From Verrucomicrobiota bacterium JB023 (lineage in GTDB: Bacteria > Verrucomicrobiota > Verrucomicrobiia > Verrucomicrobiales > Akkermansiaceae): a stretch of DNA of 64,000 bases. This document shows positions 7,556 to 16,185 of this stretch, one piece after another; position 1 is the stretch's first letter; every line of letters begins with the position of its first letter. Location of the stretch: assembly GCA_030673895.1 (NCBI GenBank), contig JAUTCR010000005.1, forward strand, positions 186,001 to 250,000. Reading direction: 5' to 3'. A program made the position numbers and the translations under genes. The notes beneath the pieces were generated by a model. The model saw only the letters and a program-made list of their open reading frames with translations. It was not told the DNA's origin and ran no database searches.

Positions 7556-8923
7556 TTATCGGCGCCGGCCTCCTCCCTCGCCGCGCCGTCCGCCGATCCG
7601 GACCTCGCCACTGAGGATGCGGGCCTTTTGATCGTCGCTCAACAGATCCGTGGTATTGACGAATTCAGTCGCCGCCGCCGAGTCCTCCTGCAACCACCGG
7701 GATGCACTCATGGTCACCAGGCGCTCACTCGCATTCCCATCAGAGACTGTCGCCGCAAGATTGATCGCCTCCTGGGGATCCAGATCCCGATTGCTGAAAA
7801 TGTAAGTCCCCACCGCCGTATCGCGGACCTCTCCCGACTCCATTGCGTCGATGTAGGTCAGAGCCTGGGAGGAATCCTCCCGAGCCAAACTCCGCATCGT
7901 GTCCCGCATCGCGTCCTCCTGCGCTTCGGAACTCCCATTTGCGAGAAGAAAGTCCATGGCCGCGACGGGGTCGCTCTCGGCCCACTCCTCGACCACCGAG
8001 GAGATGGCGTTGTCCTTTGCCTCTCCCTCGCCCATGGCCAGGACCTTCTCCGAGGCCATGACGGGGTCCGCATCGGCAAGGCTCGCGATGGCATCTCCCA
8101 TCACTTCATCCCGCTCGCTGGCAGGTAGACCATTGATCCAGCTCTCCGCTGAGTCCCAGTCGGTCAGTGCCCACTGGCCAGCGATATCCTGATAGGCTTC
8201 CAGGCGAGCCTCTCCGGAGAGATCGGCAGCCATGGCGACGGCTCCGTAGGGATCCGAGGTAGCCACCTGACGGAGGACCGAGCCGATAGCGGCTTCGCCT
8301 TCCCGGCCATCAAGAGATTGCGCCCAGGCCAATGCCGCCTTGGGATCCTGACGAGCCCACTCGGTAGCGATGGAGCCCACTCCTGCCCCGCCCGGTCCAC
8401 GACCGTTGCGGAATTGGTTCGGGTTCTCCTCAAGGTAGCGGGCCGCGGCCTCCGGATCAGTCGATGCCCAACTTGAGAGAATGGCAGTATTCGCCAGGAA
8501 ACCCTCTCGGCCTAGATCGGAAGAATAAGCCAGTGCGGCCATCGGATCGACCTCGGCCCATGCAGAAAAGAGCAAGAAGGAGGAAAACATCCGGTCTGAG
8601 AAGGGAAGCGTTTCAAGCTTGGCTGCCTCGGAAGCAAATTCCTCCGGACTCAGATTGGCATAGTAATCGAGCAGCATCCGCATGCGCTCGGACTTGCTTC
8701 CTTCTAAGAAAATATCGTTCAGCATCATGTCCGACCGCGTCGAACGGCTGCCATTGGAGCCCAGCTCGGAACTCCGGACCAAGCTCCGCTCGGTCTTGGT
8801 CGATTGCGCAACTCCCTTTTCAACAGCCGCATCCGGGCTGTCACTGAATGCCCCGCCACCGACGAATCCTACGAGGGATCCCACCACCACACCGCCGATT
8901 CCTGCAAGAAGGCTGTTATTCAT
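7556..8923 (-). CDS. Membrane-anchored helical-repeat protein ('WA..DP.AA' repeats)
   Basis: The N-terminus MNNSLLAGIGGVVVGSLVGF is a signal anchor. The remaining 430 residues are mostly a repeating helical pattern in which units contain W-A-x-x-D-P-x-A-A or a variant: AWAEVDPMAALAY, SWASTDPEAAARY, EWARQDPKAALAWAQ, EWAESDPVAAMDF. Units recur roughly every 30-40 residues and look like an alpha-solenoid. The C-terminus ends in an Arg/Gly-rich tail (GGRRGEGGGRRR). Proteins of this type are, to my knowledge, frequent and unnamed in Verrucomicrobiales. Function is unknown. It has the same topology as the tandem pair at 49709-52001. Confidence 0.75.
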   Translation of the reverse strand: MNNSLLAGIGGVVVGSLVGFVGGGAFSDSPDAAVEKGVAQSTKTERSLVRSSELGSNGSRSTRSDMMLNDIFLEGSKSERMRMLLDYYANLSPEEFASEAAKLETLPFSDRMFSSFLLFSAWAEVDPMAALAYSSDLGREGFLANTAILSSWASTDPEAAARYLEENPNQFRNGRGPGGAGVGSIATEWARQDPKAALAWAQSLDGREGEAAIGSVLRQVATSDPYGAVAMAADLSGEARLEAYQDIAGQWALTDWDSAESWINGLPASERDEVMGDAIASLADADPVMASEKVLAMGEGEAKDNAISSVVEEWAESDPVAAMDFLLANGSSEAQEDAMRDTMRSLAREDSSQALTYIDAMESGEVRDTAVGTYIFSNRDLDPQEAINLAATVSDGNASERLVTMSASRWLQEDSAAATEFVNTTDLLSDDQKARILSGEVRIGGRRGEGGGRRR

Positions 8924-8989
8924 ATCCCTTCTTAAACCCGACCAAGACCGGCAGGTTGCAAAAAAAATCCGTTTTCCGTCAATACCGGG

Positions 8990-10471
8990 CTATTTCCCGG
9001 ACTGTTCGGCAATTTGCCGGTAGTGGCTCCGGAAGAATTCCCCTAGCTCACGCTTCATCCGGGCAGTTGCAAGAGCGTCCTTCCCCTTCATGGTGGAGCG
9101 AATTCGCCCGCCTGCTGCCTGATACGATACCGAGGGCCAGCCACCCTCCCCCAGCGAAAAGAAGGCCTCTTCCGTCAAATCACCTGCGGCGATCATCTCC
9201 TCCCACGCTTCTTTCAGTTCTTCGTGCGAATCAATCGCCATCGCCCCCATGATGAGACGGAGCGGACTGAACCGGCTGCCGGTCCAATCGCCCCGGTAAG
9301 TGAACTTCTCGGCCACTTCGTAGGGCAGGACCGCAGCGTCAGTCATGCGAGCCAGGTTTTCCGGGCGGTAGAAATCCCGCCTGACCGGCAAACGACGCAG
9401 ATTACGAAACTTCGGGCCATTCTCAGACCCCATTTCCAGGTTCCATAACCCCTGCCCTTTTTCGGTGAAAAGGAACCGAACGAACTCCTCCGCAATCTTC
9501 TGATTGGGAGCCCCTTTGAGAATTGCGACCGGATCCACACTGATCGAAGTCCCCCCCTCGGGCACCACGAACTTGAGGCGGGAGCGGCCGTCCGCCCCCT
9601 TCTTATCCTCCTCGAAAGTCCGGCCATAGAAATCAATGCACATCCCCGCCACCGCATTCCCTTGCGCAACGTCATGCGGAATCTTTGCCGAACCATCGGC
9701 AAAGTAGCGGGAATTGGCAGCAATGCGGCGCACTCGGTTCAACCCCTTTGCCCACCCCGTGGCCAGGCTCTCCTCATTTTCCCCCTGGGCTGCGACTTCT
9801 TCAGCCATGGCCTCTTGGATGATCATCTCGAAGATCTTGGCCACCGAGCCGCTCTTCAGCGGATCAGCCAACGCGATCTCTCCAAAGTAGGCCGGCTGCG
9901 TCAAATCCTCCCACCGCCGCGGCGGCTCCACCCCGAGACGCGCGATGCCATCCACGTTGTAAACGATACCAAAGCTGGACAAACACACCCCCAGCCAATC
10001 GCGATTTTCTCCATAATAAGTCTCCCCGCCGAGTTTCTGCGGGATGACCGGCTCCTCTCCGGCAAAGAGTTCCGGCTGCTCTTCAAATATGGAGAGCCTC
10101 TGGAAACGCCCTTCGCTGGCTTGAATGGAAAAGTCGTAAGAGCCTCCTCCAAAGAACAAGTCGATGCCCATCCCGACTCGTCCTGCTGCCTCAGCCGCCG
10201 CAAAGCCGGCATCGAGCACCCGCTTGATTTCGCTCGTTCCGCCCGGCACCCGCCAGTTCACATAAACCTCTCTCCCATGATTCTCCCGATACCATGTGGC
10301 GAATGCCTCGCCGAATTCGCGCTGAATTGTCTCGTTATGCGGAGTGATGATCTCCAGGCGCAGCACATCCGGGCCGGGGGCGACTTCTTCATCCCTTCTC
10401 ATCGCCAAGGGAAGAGCAACTACCACCCCCAGCGGCACCAGAACCATTGCCAATCGCGCCCACAACTTCAT
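8990..10471 (-). CDS. ABC-type extracellular solute-binding protein, orphan
   Basis: The 493-residue protein begins with an N-terminal signal sequence (MKLWARLAMVLVPLGVVVAL). It then follows the two-lobed periplasmic binding protein pattern of the iron/thiamine/polyamine type: LRLEIITPHNETIQREFGEA, GIDLFFGGGSYDF, FGIVYNVDG, RWEDLTQPAYFGEIALADP, and GTSISVDPVAILKGAPN near the C-lobe. No permease or ATPase gene is beside it, so the ligand and transporter cannot be inferred from context. It is longer than typical Fe3+-binding proteins (about 340) owing to an extended C-terminal helical part. It is divergent from parA. Confidence 0.82.
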   Translation of the reverse strand: MKLWARLAMVLVPLGVVVALPLAMRRDEEVAPGPDVLRLEIITPHNETIQREFGEAFATWYRENHGREVYVNWRVPGGTSEIKRVLDAGFAAAEAAGRVGMGIDLFFGGGSYDFSIQASEGRFQRLSIFEEQPELFAGEEPVIPQKLGGETYYGENRDWLGVCLSSFGIVYNVDGIARLGVEPPRRWEDLTQPAYFGEIALADPLKSGSVAKIFEMIIQEAMAEEVAAQGENEESLATGWAKGLNRVRRIAANSRYFADGSAKIPHDVAQGNAVAGMCIDFYGRTFEEDKKGADGRSRLKFVVPEGGTSISVDPVAILKGAPNQKIAEEFVRFLFTEKGQGLWNLEMGSENGPKFRNLRRLPVRRDFYRPENLARMTDAAVLPYEVAEKFTYRGDWTGSRFSPLRLIMGAMAIDSHEELKEAWEEMIAAGDLTEEAFFSLGEGGWPSVSYQAAGGRIRSTMKGKDALATARMKRELGEFFRSHYRQIAEQSGK

Positions 10472-10592
10472 GCCCCACCTTACCCAGCCGATGCCTGCTT
10501 GAACAGCGGGGAAGCCTGACAGCGGCGACCAAAATCATGGGTACGTAGGAAACTCTTGCCAGTCGGCCTGTAATGCCGAAAGTCGCCCTTTC

Positions 10593-11381
10593 ATGAAAGT
10601 CGTCGCGGTAGCCAATCAGAAGGGTGGAGTCGGAAAAACGACGACCGCTATCAATCTGAGCATGGCACTTGCCCTTGAGGGTAAGAAGGTTCTGCTTATC
10701 GACCTCGATCCTCAGGCAAATTCCACGAGCGGGCTGGGCTTCTCTCCCGATGAGTTCGACAGCATCTATAACTCACTGGTCGGAGACGATATTCTCGAGT
10801 CCAAGGTGATGACCACTTCGCACGAGAATCTCCATCTGATCCCCGCCGAGATGGACCTCGCGGGCGTCGAGGTTGAGTTGGTCAAATTCGACAATCACCT
10901 CACCCGCCTCGGTGAGGTCTTGGGTGATTGCGCCCGCATCCATGCTCACTACGATTATTGCATCCTCGATACCCCGCCATCGCTGGGTATTTTGATGACT
11001 TCCGCTTTGGCAGCCTCCGATGAAGTGCTCATTCCCCTGCAATGCGAATGGTTCGGTCTCGAGGGATTGGCGAAGATCACCCGAGTCATCAATGAGATCC
11101 GTGAAGCAGGAGTGAATAACAACCTCTTCATCGAGGGCATCCTGATGACCATGTTCGACGGCCGCACCAATTTGGCCAAAAGCGTGGTCGAGGAAGTGCG
11201 CAACTACTTCCCCAACGAGCTCTACAAAACGGTCATCCCCCGAACCATCCGTCTCGGCGAAGCACCAAGCCATGGCAAGACGATCTTCGACCATGAGCCC
11301 GCCGGACTCGGAGCGGCAGCCTATCACGCCCTCGCGCGGGAGTTCCTAGAGCGTCATGAAGCCAATGTCGCCGCGGCGTGA
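10593..11381 (+). CDS. parA: ParA/Soj-family chromosome partitioning ATPase
   Basis: This 262-residue Walker-type ATPase has the deviant Walker A KGGVGKTTTAINLSMAL, the LLIDLDPQANSTSGLG Walker A' region, and YCILDTPPSLGILMTSAL. It ends with the VIPRTIRLGEAPSHGKTIFD block typical of chromosomal ParA/Soj. ParA binds DNA non-specifically in the ATP state and moves ParB-parS complexes. The expected parB is not downstream; mreB follows instead after 161 bases. I see no consensus-like parS site in this window, though I could not search exhaustively. Plasmid-type origin is unlikely given the housekeeping surroundings. Confidence 0.92.
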   Translation: MKVVAVANQKGGVGKTTTAINLSMALALEGKKVLLIDLDPQANSTSGLGFSPDEFDSIYNSLVGDDILESKVMTTSHENLHLIPAEMDLAGVEVELVKFDNHLTRLGEVLGDCARIHAHYDYCILDTPPSLGILMTSALAASDEVLIPLQCEWFGLEGLAKITRVINEIREAGVNNNLFIEGILMTMFDGRTNLAKSVVEEVRNYFPNELYKTVIPRTIRLGEAPSHGKTIFDHEPAGLGAAAYHALAREFLERHEANVAAA

Positions 11382-11542
11382 CAACATTACCACTTGTGCA
11401 GGTGGGAGTGGATTTCGATAGTCCGCGTGGCGGGAGCCCGCCCCGATGCGAAATTTCCCGTGAAATCCGCCGTAATGGATTCGCGATGAAATCTTTGGGA
11501 GCCAGTCCCACCCAATCCGCCTTCCTTTTTCCCTAATCAATC

Positions 11543-12577
11543 ATGAGCAATTTTTTCTCGAAGTTTTTCGGTCTCCTCTCCAATGACATCGGAATCGACC
11601 TCGGCACGGCCAATACCTTGGTCAACGTCAAGGACCACGGCATCGTACTCCGTGAGCCTTCGGTGGTCGCCGTCAAGGCAGGGACCAATGAGGTGCTGGC
11701 CGTTGGCGACGACGCCAAGCGGATGCTGGGCCGGACACCCGGTAACATCGTGGCCATCCGGCCGCTGAAGGACGGGGTGATCGCGGATTTCGAAGTGACC
11801 GAGGCCATGCTGCGTCACTTCATCCGCAAGGTGAATAACAAGCGCCGGGCTCGTCCTCGCGTCGTCATCGCCATCCCTTCCGGCATCACCGAAGTCGAGC
11901 GCCGGGCGGTGAAGGAATCCGCCGAACAAGCCGGTGCCCGCGAAGTCTATCTGATTGAAGAGCCCATGGCGGCCGCGATTGGCGTGGGCCTGCCCGTGCA
12001 GGACGCCTCCGGTAACATGATTGTCGATATCGGCGGCGGCACCACGGAGGTGGCTCTGATTTCCCTCTCCGGCATCGTTTATGCCCGTAGTGTCCGGACG
12101 GCGGGCGACGAGCTGGACGAATCCATCATCCAGTACATGAAGCGGGGCTACAATCTGATGATTGGTGAGCGCACGGCGGAAGATATCAAGATCCGCATCG
12201 GGTCCGCGGCCGAGATGCCCAAGGAGACCGGCATGGAAGTGAAGGGCCGCGACCTTGTCTCCGGCCTGCCGAAGACGGTTTCCATCACTTCGCAGGAGAT
12301 TCGGGATGCCATGGCCGACCCGCTTTCCACCATCGTTGATGCAGTGCGGACCACTCTGGAGCGCTGCCCGCCCGAGCTGGCAGCCGACCTTGTCGACCGT
12401 GGCCTCATCCTCGCGGGAGGCGGTGCCCTCCTTCGCGGCCTCGACAAGCGGCTCAAGGAAGAGACAGGCTTGCCCGTTCATGTCGCCGAGGATCCTCTCA
12501 GTGCTGTCGCCGAAGGCACGGGCAAGGCGCTGAGCGAACTGGCCTTCCTCAAGCGAGTCACCAATACCGATCACTAA
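11543..12577 (+). CDS. mreB: Rod-shape determining actin homologue MreB
   Basis: The protein has 344 residues and is collinear with MreB throughout: [20 protein letters not shown] (phosphate 1), [53 protein letters not shown] (phosphate 2), [16 protein letters not shown] and [15 protein letters not shown] (adenosine motif). MreB forms membrane-bound filaments that orient the elongasome. It is first in the mreB-mreC-mreD-mrdA cluster. The 161-base leader contains a GC-rich hairpin (11429-11442) but no clear terminator. Confidence 0.98.
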   Translation: MSNFFSKFFGLLSNDIGIDLGTANTLVNVKDHGIVLREPSVVAVKAGTNEVLAVGDDAKRMLGRTPGNIVAIRPLKDGVIADFEVTEAMLRHFIRKVNNKRRARPRVVIAIPSGITEVERRAVKESAEQAGAREVYLIEEPMAAAIGVGLPVQDASGNMIVDIGGGTTEVALISLSGIVYARSVRTAGDELDESIIQYMKRGYNLMIGERTAEDIKIRIGSAAEMPKETGMEVKGRDLVSGLPKTVSITSQEIRDAMADPLSTIVDAVRTTLERCPPELAADLVDRGLILAGGGALLRGLDKRLKEETGLPVHVAEDPLSAVAEGTGKALSELAFLKRVTNTDH

Positions 12578-12607
12578 TCCCCTCTCACCCGCAGCCCCGG
12601 ACCATTC

Positions 12608-13450
12608 ATGAAGCCGCTCAACCTCATCGCCTTGCTTCTGTTTCTCGGCGTGGGGACATGGGTTTTGACATGGAGCCCTCACACGGTCCGTGAGGTTCAA
12701 TTCACCTACTACAAGGCCATTACGCCATTCCTGCACGGGGGGTCGGGTATCGACAACTTTGCCCGGGCCTTCGTGAAGGAAGTCGAGCACTCCAAAACCT
12801 TGGAGCGCAAGCTACAGGCCATCCAGGAGAACTACGAGGGCCTCAAGATCATCGAAGGACGCTTCCTGGAAATGGAGCGTGAAAATGCGCAGCTCAATCG
12901 AGCGCTGGACTTCCGGGAGCGGACCCCCTTCAAGGTGATCCCGGCCAAGGTCATCAAGCGGCAACCTTCCGCCTGGTGGGACACGGTCACCATCAACCGG
13001 GGAGAACCCGCAGGCATCGGCCCCCAGCTCACGGTCTTGGCCGAAGGCGGATTGGTCGGACGAGTCGACAAATCCTTCGATACCGATGTAGCTGAAGTCG
13101 TCCTCGTTAGCGATGAAAGCTGCCAAGTCTCGGTCTACATCGAGGGAACTCCCGAAAAAGGCATCCTGAGCGGCCAGCCGGGTCAATTCGGCGGCGATCC
13201 TCTGCTTCGCGTGCGTTACCTTTCCAAGAATGCGGCCATCCAACCGGGCATGCGAGTGCTCACGACCGGCAGCGGCAGACTTTTCCCTCCAGACATCATG
13301 GTAGGCACCGTAGTTCGCCGGATACCCGGCAGCTATGAGGATGAGGCACTCGTGAAGCCGAGTGTGGATCTGCATAATTTAAACGTCGTTTTCGTCCTCA
13401 CTGGTGACCAACCGAATGAGACCGGCGACAAGGCGGAGGATAAGGAATGA
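12608..13450 (+). CDS. mreC: Rod-shape determining protein MreC
   Basis: MreC is a bitopic inner-membrane protein that activates PBP2/RodA from the periplasm. The 280-residue product has an N-terminal membrane segment (LIALLLFLGVGTWVLTW) and a coiled coil (about residues 55-100, KTLERKLQAIQENYEGLK). The MreC beta-domains follow, with PAKVIKRQPSAWWDTVTINRG and GPQLTVLAEGGLVGRV, and QPGMRVLTTGSG further on. The C-terminus has an acidic tail. It starts 30 bases after mreB and its stop overlaps the mreD start (ATGA, 13447-13450), indicating translational coupling. Confidence 0.96.
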   Translation: MKPLNLIALLLFLGVGTWVLTWSPHTVREVQFTYYKAITPFLHGGSGIDNFARAFVKEVEHSKTLERKLQAIQENYEGLKIIEGRFLEMERENAQLNRALDFRERTPFKVIPAKVIKRQPSAWWDTVTINRGEPAGIGPQLTVLAEGGLVGRVDKSFDTDVAEVVLVSDESCQVSVYIEGTPEKGILSGQPGQFGGDPLLRVRYLSKNAAIQPGMRVLTTGSGRLFPPDIMVGTVVRRIPGSYEDEALVKPSVDLHNLNVVFVLTGDQPNETGDKAEDKE

Positions 13451-14043
13451 TTCGTTATTTTTTCAGCGTTCTCGGATTGCTGCTGCTCACCTTCATTCTC
13501 CGGCAATTTGTTCCGGTCATCCCCAATCTATACGAGGCCCGCATATTCCTCGTCCCTCTCGTTTTTCTCTGTGCCTCCGTCACCCTTGATGTGAGCGGCA
13601 TGCTTCTGCTCGCCTTCCTGACCGGCCTACTCTGGGACGCGCAGCACACCCTCACCCCGATGCACCAGGAGGGAGTGGATATGCTCGTTTATCCTGAACC
13701 AGCGGAGACTCTCAAGTTCGGCTACTCCATCTTCCTCTTCGCCATCGCTGGATTCGTGATGCAAGGGGTCCAGCCCATCTTCAAGGAGGGCAAGTGGCAA
13801 ATCTCGGCTCTCGTCACGGCAGTCGCCCTGTTTCTCTATCTCTTCCTTGAGCTGATGCTGCTATTTTTCATTCGGGGTCACTTTGCTCTCACGACGAACA
13901 CCTTGAAGTTCATTTTCTATAGCTCGGGGATTTCGATGCTTTTTTCTCCGCTCGTTTTCCTCATTCTCTTTCGACTGGCCAAAGCCTTTCGCTACCGCAT
14001 CCGATATGATGGCTTGCGGAAGCAGAAACGTCCCCTTCATTAA
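13447..14043 (+). CDS. mreD: Rod-shape determining protein MreD
   Basis: This 198-residue hydrophobic protein has five to six predicted membrane segments (FSVLGLLLLTFIL, FLVPLVFLCASVTLDVSGML, SIFLFAIAGFVMQGV, LVTAVALFLYLFLELMLLFF, LFSPLVFLILFRL). That fits MreD, although its sequence is poorly conserved and the assignment rests mainly on its place between mreC and mrdA. Its ATG overlaps the mreC stop by 4 bases. MreD is an elongasome membrane component of uncertain biochemical role. Confidence 0.88.
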   Translation: MIRYFFSVLGLLLLTFILRQFVPVIPNLYEARIFLVPLVFLCASVTLDVSGMLLLAFLTGLLWDAQHTLTPMHQEGVDMLVYPEPAETLKFGYSIFLFAIAGFVMQGVQPIFKEGKWQISALVTAVALFLYLFLELMLLFFIRGHFALTTNTLKFIFYSSGISMLFSPLVFLILFRLAKAFRYRIRYDGLRKQKRPLH

Positions 14044-14061
14044 ACCTCCACTCCCTTACCC

Positions 14062-16152
14062 ATGGAACCTCGCTATCGCTTCAGACTCTACCTCCTGACC
14101 GCGCTGATCCTACTCGGGATTTGGACTCTGCTCCATCGCCTCCACCAATTTCAAATCGAGGATCAGCAATACTTTCTCGCTCAAAAGCCGAGCATCCACA
14201 CCGTCGCCATCCGTGAGCCAGGCGTCCGGGGGGAAATCGTCGACCGCAATGGTGTCCCCCTCGCGACCAATCAGCGCAAGTATCGCCTCGCGGTGAACCT
14301 CGGCGAGGTCCAGCAATCCTGGAAGGAGCAACGAAGCGCTGACCTCTCGAACGGAGATCTGCAGGAACCACCGAAGAAGAAATCCATCGACGAAATCCTG
14401 GAGGAGTGGATTCTCCCCCGCTTGGCGAAGCAGGGCTTCAGCCCCCGGCTGAAGCGGACCGACGTGAAGGTCCACTTCGGAACGCACACTGACATGGTGC
14501 CCTACGTCTTCGCCGAGGAGCTCGACTTCGAGACCTTCTCACGCCTCGCCGAGCGAAATCCCGACCTCCCGGGAGTTTATGTGAATTCCGAGCCCCAGCG
14601 CAGCTACCCTCTCGGATCCCTCGCCTGCCATATTCTCGGCTATGTCCAGCAATGGAAGAAGGGCACCCAAACCGAAGCGGAGAAGCAGGAATACGACCAC
14701 TACTTTGGCGACAGCCAAGGAATGGAAGGCGTCGAGAAGGCGCTCAATGAGGAGCTCACCGGAGAGCCCGGCAAGCGCAGTCTTTATAAGGATGAGAAGA
14801 ACAACGTGCTCGGCATCGCCCTCGACACCCATCCTCCGGGCGTGGGAGCCAAGGTCACCCTGGCCCTCGATGCCGGTGTCCAGTGCCTCGTGGAGAACGT
14901 TCTCCGCCAGGCTGGCCGGGCCGCAGCCGTGGTCATGGATGTCAACACGGGTGAAGTCCTCGCCATGGCCTCGGTGCCAAACTACGACCCCAATGACTAC
15001 GTGCCCGGGATGTCGACCCAAGTCCGCAAGGAGTATCTCAGCAATAAGGCGCAACCGTTCCTCAATCGCAGCGTCACCGATTTCCAGTCTGGCTCCACAA
15101 CCAAGATTCCCGTCGCATTGACCGCCCTGGTCAATGATGAGTGCCACTTCCATGACAACTGCCGGGGCTACGTGACCTACGGACGCACCAAAATCCGCTG
15201 CCACCGGACTTCTGGTCATGGAGGCCTGGGTTTGGAGCGAGCCATTCAGGTCTCGTGCAATCCCTACTTCATGAACTTGGCCAATCGGGTGGGCTGGAGA
15301 GACATGGTGGCCGGCTTCAATGACCTTTACCTTGGCCGACGCACCGGCGTCGGTCTGCCTGAAGAAATGCCCGGTGTCCTTCCCGGCAATACCCTCTGGC
15401 TGCAGCAGCAGGAGCCCGGCGCATTCATCACCAATGCCCAGATGGCCCTTATTTCCATTGGCCAGTGGGACATGCGGGCCACCCCCCTCCAGATCTGTGC
15501 GATCACCGCCACGGTGGCCAATGGTGGAAAGTATTACCGTCCCCGCGTCGTGAAGGAGGTAGTCTCCTCGGAAGGGGTCGTCCTCATCGCTGACGAACCC
15601 GAGCTCCGGCTCGATTTGGTGGAAGACAAGGGAGTCTCTTCATCTGACATCACGCGCCTGCAAAAAGGCATGTGGATGGCTGTCAATCAGATCGGCGGCA
15701 CCGCGACCAATATTGCTATCGCGGACTTTCCCATCGCAGCGAAAACGGGGACCGTGCAGGTGCGGAAGGAACCCAAGGTCAACAACGCCTGGACCACCGC
15801 ATTCGGTCCCTATGACAGCCCTCGATATGCGGTCACCGTCTTCGTTGAAGGTGGAGCGAGCGGTGGAAAAGTGGCTGGTCCTCTGGTCCACATGATCATG
15901 CGGGGACTTGCAGCTTCGGAGAAAGGCTTGAAACTGCCTGTCAAGAGAATGGGAAATTTCGCTGGCCATTTTGACCGAATCGAAGCAATAGAGCTTCCAG
16001 AAGACTCCCTTCTCTCAATCCCGCTGGAGGAAGACGGGGAAACGGGAGACGAAGTGAGCGATGTTTTGGACGAGTCCGAGCCAGTAATGGTCAAACCCCG
16101 TGTCATCCCCCTTCCGGGTGGCGGAGGCGGTCCATCCGGGGACCAGGAATAA
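14062..16152 (+). CDS. mrdA: Penicillin-binding protein 2 (elongasome transpeptidase)
   Basis: PBP2 cross-links peptidoglycan together with RodA. The 696-residue protein begins with a membrane anchor (LYLLTALILLGIWTLLHRL). It has the PBP dimer domain (GVRGEIVDRNGVPLATNQRK) and then the transpeptidase domain: the serine motif SGSTTK (SxxK, near residue 345), the SCN triad (near 397) and KTGT (near 560). GYVQQW and GMEGVEKALNEELTG are standard PBP2 landmarks. An acidic, Pro/Gly-rich tail of about 60 residues follows the catalytic domain and ends in PLPGGGGGPSGDQE. It starts 18 bases after mreD. Confidence 0.96.
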   Translation: MEPRYRFRLYLLTALILLGIWTLLHRLHQFQIEDQQYFLAQKPSIHTVAIREPGVRGEIVDRNGVPLATNQRKYRLAVNLGEVQQSWKEQRSADLSNGDLQEPPKKKSIDEILEEWILPRLAKQGFSPRLKRTDVKVHFGTHTDMVPYVFAEELDFETFSRLAERNPDLPGVYVNSEPQRSYPLGSLACHILGYVQQWKKGTQTEAEKQEYDHYFGDSQGMEGVEKALNEELTGEPGKRSLYKDEKNNVLGIALDTHPPGVGAKVTLALDAGVQCLVENVLRQAGRAAAVVMDVNTGEVLAMASVPNYDPNDYVPGMSTQVRKEYLSNKAQPFLNRSVTDFQSGSTTKIPVALTALVNDECHFHDNCRGYVTYGRTKIRCHRTSGHGGLGLERAIQVSCNPYFMNLANRVGWRDMVAGFNDLYLGRRTGVGLPEEMPGVLPGNTLWLQQQEPGAFITNAQMALISIGQWDMRATPLQICAITATVANGGKYYRPRVVKEVVSSEGVVLIADEPELRLDLVEDKGVSSSDITRLQKGMWMAVNQIGGTATNIAIADFPIAAKTGTVQVRKEPKVNNAWTTAFGPYDSPRYAVTVFVEGGASGGKVAGPLVHMIMRGLAASEKGLKLPVKRMGNFAGHFDRIEAIELPEDSLLSIPLEEDGETGDEVSDVLDESEPVMVKPRVIPLPGGGGGPSGDQE

Positions 16153-16185
16153 GGGAAAATTTTAGAATTTCGATTGCCTACCAAC

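Noticed and set aside
10472-10592. Possible parS site or origin near parA
   Set aside because: I found no TGTTTCACGTGAAACA-like sequence or repeated DnaA boxes in the intergenic region.
11429-11442. GC-rich hairpin between parA and mreB as a terminator
   Set aside because: Only five base pairs and no T-run follow; not enough for a terminator call.
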